The notes beneath the pieces were generated by a model that did not search any database, was not told where the DNA came from, and was given only the letters and a program-made list of their open reading frames with translations. Positions 21,759 to 25,123 of a stretch of 25,123 nt of DNA are shown here, piece after piece. How positions within the stretch are numbered: the stretch's first letter is position 1; each line of letters begins with the position of its first letter. The translations under genes were made by a program, and so were the position numbers. Origin of the DNA: JAMXLO01 sp041487355 (lineage in GTDB: Bacteria > Pseudomonadota > Alphaproteobacteria > Acetobacterales > Acetobacteraceae); NCBI GenBank assembly GCA_041487355.1, contig JBGPND010000061.1, positions 1 through 25,123 of the forward strand, given 5' to 3'.

Positions 21759-21835
21759 CGTCATGGCCGGGCTTGACCCGGCCATCCACGCGTTGGCGGT
21801 GGGGGCAGATGGCCGGGTCAAGCCCGGCCATGACG
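21759..21835. repeat. 28-bp inverted repeat between fabI and aroC
   Basis: Perfect arms at 21759-21786 and 21808-21835 (key sequence CATGGCCGGGCTTGACCCGG and its complement) with a 21-nt spacer. This is the abundant alphaproteobacterial intergenic palindrome that yields false WPGLTRPS / AGSSPAMT peptides when translated. It would form a very stable RNA hairpin directly before the aroC start. Confidence 0.9.
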
Positions 21836-21848
21836 AGCGGCACGGTGC

Positions 21849-22700
21849 TCATAACTCTCGCCCTTCGACGATCGCGATGTCCGGCGCGGCGGGGTTCTTC
21901 ATGCCGACGATATGGTAGCCGCAGTCCACATGGTGCACCTCGCCGGTGACGCCGGAACCGAGATCGGACAGCAGATACACCCCGGCGCCGCCGACGTCCT
22001 CGATAGTGACGTTGCGCTGCATCGGCGAGTTGAGCTGGTTCCAGCGCAGGATATAGCGGAAATCGCCGATCCCGGAGGCGGCCAGGGTCCTGATCGGGCC
22101 GGCGCTGATCGCGTTCACCCGGATGCCCTGCCCACCCAGATCGGCGGCCATATAGCGCACCGAAGCCTCCAGCGCCGCCTTGGCGACGCCCATCACGTTG
22201 TAGTGCGGCGTCCAGCGTTCGGCGCCGACATAGGTGAGGGTCAGCAGGCTGCCTCCGGCCGACATCATCGGCACGGCGCGCTGCGCCACGGCGGTGAACG
22301 AGTAGCAGGAGATGTCCAGTGCCTGCAGGAATGCCGCGCGCGGCGTGTCGAGATAGCGGCCGCGCAGATAGGCCTTGTCGGCATAGCCGATGGCGTGCAC
22401 CAGGAAATCGAGCCCATTCCACTGCGCCTTCAGCGCACAAAAGGCGGCGTCGATGCCGGCCTCATCGGCCACGTCGCAGGGGAACACGCGGTCCGAGTTC
22501 ACCGATGCGGCCAGCGGCCGCACACGGCGCTCCAGGGCCTCCCCCTGGAAGGTGAAGGCGAGTTCCGCGCCCTGAGCGGCGCAGGCGGCGGCGATACCCC
22601 AGGCGAGCGAGCGCTCGTTGGCCACGCCCATGATCAGGCCACGCTTGCCTTGCATCAGCGTGCCTTTGCAGGGAGCGGTCAGGGGCGCGCTGTCGGGCAT
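21849..22700 (-). CDS. fabI: Enoyl-[acyl-carrier-protein] reductase (NADH), FabI type, 283 aa
   Basis: SDR-like Rossmann enzyme. It has GKRGLIMGVANERSLAWGIA (nucleotide-binding start with the FabI GVAN..S.AWG pattern), DFLVHAIGYADK, the catalytic YNVMGVAK (Tyr-x6-Lys), RVNAISAGPIRTLAASGI and the C-terminal VTGEVHHVDCGYHIVGM. It reduces trans-2-enoyl-ACP in fatty-acid elongation. ATG 22700 has AGGA in range; ATG 22655 (MQGKRG) is an alternative and would fit the shorter family form. Divergent from pdxH across 171 bp. Confidence 0.96.
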   Translation of the reverse strand: MPDSAPLTAPCKGTLMQGKRGLIMGVANERSLAWGIAAACAAQGAELAFTFQGEALERRVRPLAASVNSDRVFPCDVADEAGIDAAFCALKAQWNGLDFLVHAIGYADKAYLRGRYLDTPRAAFLQALDISCYSFTAVAQRAVPMMSAGGSLLTLTYVGAERWTPHYNVMGVAKAALEASVRYMAADLGGQGIRVNAISAGPIRTLAASGIGDFRYILRWNQLNSPMQRNVTIEDVGGAGVYLLSDLGSGVTGEVHHVDCGYHIVGMKNPAAPDIAIVEGREL

Positions 22701-22871
22701 GGTCGATCCTATCGGGTCCGGCGTTGCAAGGCGGCGTCCTTTGCCATCGGTGGTGGCACACCCTCGCGTGGCGGGGCAAGAGCAACCGGGCGATCGACCG
22801 CAGGTCGATCACGGCTTGGCGCGCCGCCCTCGTGGCGGCAGAGTGCGCCCGTTCGAGGGGAAGATCGACTC

Positions 22872-23471
22872 ATGCCCGATAGTAGCCAGCTCGTCGCCGG
22901 CCCGTTCGCGAAATTCGCCGACTGGATGGCGGAGGCCTGGACCCACGAGCCGGAGGATGCCAACGCCATGACTCTCGCCACGGCGACACTGGACGGGCTG
23001 CCTTCGGCCCGCATCGTGCTGCTCAAGGGGGCGGATGCACGCGGCTTCGTGTTCTACACCAACAAGCAAAGTCGCAAGGCCGAGGAACTCGCCGCCAATA
23101 CCAGCGCGGCGCTGCTGTTCCACTGGAAGCCGTTGGGCCGGCAGGTGCGCATCGAGGGCCGTGTGGAACACGTGACCGACGCGGAGGCCGATGCGTATTA
23201 CGCGACGCGCCCGCGCATCTCCCGCCTGGGCGCCTGGGCATCCGACCAGTCCCGCGTGCTGCCGGAACGGGCGGTGCTGGAACGGCGGCTGGCGGAATAC
23301 GAGGCGAAGTACCCTGGGGAAGACATCCCGCGCCCGCCGCACTGGTCGGGCTACCGGGTGATCCCAGGGAAATTCGAGTTCTGGCAGAACATGCCGTACC
23401 GGCTGCACGACCGCACCGTCTACACCAGGGCAGCGAACGGCGGTTGGGTGGTCGGCAAGCTGTTTCCCTGA
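22872..23471 (+). CDS. pdxH: Pyridoxamine 5'-phosphate oxidase, 199 aa
   Basis: Start at ATG 22872 (MPDSSQLVAGPFAKFADWMA), with GAGGGGAAG upstream; the very long upstream frame is a shadow of fabI. Family signatures: NAMTLATATLDGLPSARIVL (FMN site), GFVFYTNKQSRKAEELAANT, AALLFHWKPLGRQVRIEGRV, SDQSRVLPERAVLERRL, RPPHWSGYRVIPGKFEFWQN and the C-terminal RLHDRTVYTR.....W...KLFP. Oxidises pyridoxamine or pyridoxine phosphate to pyridoxal phosphate with FMN and oxygen. Full-length. Seven bases separate it from the next gene. Confidence 0.97.
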   Translation: MPDSSQLVAGPFAKFADWMAEAWTHEPEDANAMTLATATLDGLPSARIVLLKGADARGFVFYTNKQSRKAEELAANTSAALLFHWKPLGRQVRIEGRVEHVTDAEADAYYATRPRISRLGAWASDQSRVLPERAVLERRLAEYEAKYPGEDIPRPPHWSGYRVIPGKFEFWQNMPYRLHDRTVYTRAANGGWVVGKLFP

Positions 23472-23478
23472 CCCCCGG

Positions 23479-24987
23479 ATGGCTGTCCCGCCCGCGCAGG
23501 CGGAGGTCGCCGCGTTCCTCCGCCACTTGGCCGGCACGGAGCCCGTGGAGACCCATATTTCGCTGGTGTTCGTCGGCACCGACACGGTGTGGAAGCTGAA
23601 GAAGGCGGTGCGGTTGGCCTTTCTCGATTTCACCACGGTGGACGAACGCCATCGCTTCGCCCTGCGCGAACTGGAGCTGAACGCCCCGGCAGCACCCGGC
23701 CTGTACCGCGACGTGGTGCCGATCGTGCGCCGCCCGGACGGCACCCTTGGGATAGGCGAGGTGCCGGAGACCGGACTGCCGGTCGTGGACTGGGTGCTGC
23801 GCATGGCGCGCGTGCCGGCGGATGATTTCCTCGACGTGATCGCCACATCAGGCAGGCTGACATCGTCCTTGCTCGATGCGCTGGGCGACGCCGTCGCGGC
23901 CTACCACCAGGCCTTGCCGGCGGTGCCAGGCGTTGATGCAGTCGCGGCGATGCGCCGGGTGACCCTTGGCAACGCGCGTTCGGCACTGGATGCCGGATTG
24001 CCGGCGGAGCCGGTGCAGCAATGGCAGCAGGGTCTGCTCGCGGCACTCGACCGCATCGCGCCGTTCCTCGCCGAACGCACACGGACCGGTTTCGTCCGCC
24101 GCGCCCATGGCGATCTGCATCTCGGCAATCTCTGCCTGTGGCAGGGCAGACCGGTGCCGTTCGACGCGCTCGAGTTCGACGAGGCGATGGCCACCATCGA
24201 CCTCGGCTACGACCTCGCCTTCCTGCTGATGGATCTGGACCAGCGGGTCGATCGGCATGCGGCGAACCGCGTGCTGAACCGTTACGTCGCGCGGACCGGG
24301 GACGCCGCCCTGACGCGTGGGCTGCCTGCCTTCCTGTCGCTGCGCGCAATGATCCGCGCGCATGTCGAAGCGAAGCGGGGCAACGCCGCGCCCGCTGCCC
24401 GCTATCTGGGTGCGGCCGCGGACTATCTCCGCCCGCCGCCGCCCATCGCGGTGGCGATCGGCGGGCTGCCGGGCAGCGGCAAGTCAACCCTGGCGCGTGC
24501 CCTGGCGCCGGAACTGGGCGGGGCGCCCGGTGCGCTCGTGCTGCGCAGCGACGAGATCCGCAAGCGTCTCCACGGTGCCGCGCCGGAGGACCGGCTGCCG
24601 CAAGCCGCATACAGCGAGGCGGTAAGCGAGGTGGTGTTTGCCGCCCTCGCCGATTCGGCGCGCGTCGCCCTGGCCGGTGGCCACGCCGTGGTGGCGGACG
24701 CCACCTTCATCGACGCCAGGAGCCGGGCCAAGATGGCGGAAGCCGCCGGCGCGGCCGGGGTTCCCTTCATCGGCCTGTGGCTTGAAGCGCCGCTGCCGGT
24801 GCTGGAAGCCCGCATCTCGGGGCGTCGGCGCGACGCCTCCGACGCCACGATCGAGGTGCTTCGCGCCGCGAGCCGTGCCAATCCTGGCCCCGGCGACTGG
24901 GTCGCGGTGGACGCCGGCGAGGCGAACCTGGCCCTGGCCCAGGCGCGCGATATCCTGCGCCCGCTAGCGCGATTGCATTTGGCATGA
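23479..24987 (+). CDS. Fused aminoglycoside-phosphotransferase-like / P-loop kinase, 502 aa
   Basis: Two domains. Residues 1-315 form an APH-like kinase, with an N-lobe strand LVFVGTDTVWKLKKAV (Lys for ATP), catalytic loop RRAHGDLHLGNLCL (210-217) and metal motif FDALEFDEAMATIDLGYDLA. Residues 322-500 form a gluconate-kinase-like P-loop domain, with Walker A GLPGSGKST (329-337), LVLRSDEIRKRLHG, VVADATFID and an Arg-rich lid AISGRRRDASDATI in pattern. This fusion is known in many Proteobacteria as a bifunctional APH/ATP-binding protein; the natural substrate is not established. Follows pdxH after seven bases, so likely co-transcribed. No evidence for antibiotic resistance. Confidence 0.9.
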   Translation: MAVPPAQAEVAAFLRHLAGTEPVETHISLVFVGTDTVWKLKKAVRLAFLDFTTVDERHRFALRELELNAPAAPGLYRDVVPIVRRPDGTLGIGEVPETGLPVVDWVLRMARVPADDFLDVIATSGRLTSSLLDALGDAVAAYHQALPAVPGVDAVAAMRRVTLGNARSALDAGLPAEPVQQWQQGLLAALDRIAPFLAERTRTGFVRRAHGDLHLGNLCLWQGRPVPFDALEFDEAMATIDLGYDLAFLLMDLDQRVDRHAANRVLNRYVARTGDAALTRGLPAFLSLRAMIRAHVEAKRGNAAPAARYLGAAADYLRPPPPIAVAIGGLPGSGKSTLARALAPELGGAPGALVLRSDEIRKRLHGAAPEDRLPQAAYSEAVSEVVFAALADSARVALAGGHAVVADATFIDARSRAKMAEAAGAAGVPFIGLWLEAPLPVLEARISGRRRDASDATIEVLRAASRANPGPGDWVAVDAGEANLALAQARDILRPLARLHLA

Positions 24988-25123
24988 GAGCCTTACGTAG
25001 GCAGCTACGCGCCGTCACAGGCCCGGTAACGGCAGCGAGAAAGCATTTAACACAGAGAAGCAGGGAGGACGACGGAGGTCACCGAGAAGGCGTTCATGCG
25101 CCCCCGGGTCAAGTGCCCTGGGC

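Noticed and set aside
21758..21836. Peptide-like WPGLTRPS frame between fabI and aroC
   Set aside because: Known false translation of an intergenic palindromic repeat.
21912..22871. Long upstream extension of pdxH
   Set aside because: Overlaps fabI antisense and has no PNPOx homology; ATG 22872 has a Shine-Dalgarno and gives the family length.
23479..24987. Antibiotic resistance by aminoglycoside phosphorylation
   Set aside because: The APH-like domain is fused to a P-loop kinase and belongs to a widespread housekeeping-type family; nothing supports a resistance role.
1..25123. CRISPR array, rRNA operon or complete insertion sequence
   Set aside because: No regularly spaced repeats, no rRNA signature and no full transposase were seen.
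24988..25123. Sequence after the last gene, with CACAGAGAAGCAGGGAGG
   Set aside because: Resembles the CGCAGAG repeat type only loosely and the window ends too soon to see a second arm; no gene or clear structure claimed.

Overview
The window is GC-rich DNA with alphaproteobacterial gene content. The right-hand gene order (histone-deacetylase-like, xseB, tlyA, then fabI-aroC divergent from pdxH) and protein sequences point to the Acetobacteraceae/Rhodospirillales. That placement is inferred from content, since no marker gene such as rRNA is present.

Left accessory part (1-7122). It opens with the 3' end of a type I secreted repeat protein. Next come a hypothetical gene and a family-8-like glycosyltransferase, bracketed by two copies of an imperfect ~50-bp direct repeat, then a fragment of an outer-membrane beta-barrel gene. 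A phosphorelay cluster follows: a PAS histidine kinase and a single-domain response regulator (minus strand, 4-nt overlap), divergent from a four-domain hybrid kinase (receiver, kinase, receiver, Hpt). A third regulator gene, joined to the hybrid by a GTGA overlap, is broken and fused to a piece of an EamA/DMT transporter.

Integrative element (about 7.2-16.68 kb). Its right edge is explicit: a tyrosine integrase beside a 48-nt 3' remnant of tRNA-Gly(CCC). The element carries two related VirD4/TraG/HerA-type ATPases, a hicBA toxin-antitoxin pair, a replication-relaxation-like protein, a DUF3768 protein with a small zinc-ribbon partner, an XRE repressor with a dyad upstream, a small membrane protein, a conserved gene coupled to the larger ATPase, and an AlpA-like regulator. 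I see no relaxase and no mating-channel genes, and no intact tRNA-Gly marks a left end. This compact two-ATPase set is the best candidate for an undescribed mobile system.

Conserved chromosome (16.69-25.0 kb). tusA, an HDAC-like amidohydrolase and xseB form a tight plus-strand run. A composite 122-bp palindromic repeat separates xseB from tlyA, at the spot where related genomes usually have ispA-dxs. Then come a conserved 51-aa ORF, an unrecognised 405-aa protein, aroC and fabI (minus strand, separated by a second 28-bp inverted repeat), and divergently pdxH plus a fused aminoglycoside-phosphotransferase-like/P-loop kinase. Both palindromes lie directly against a start codon (TTG of tlyA, GTG of aroC).
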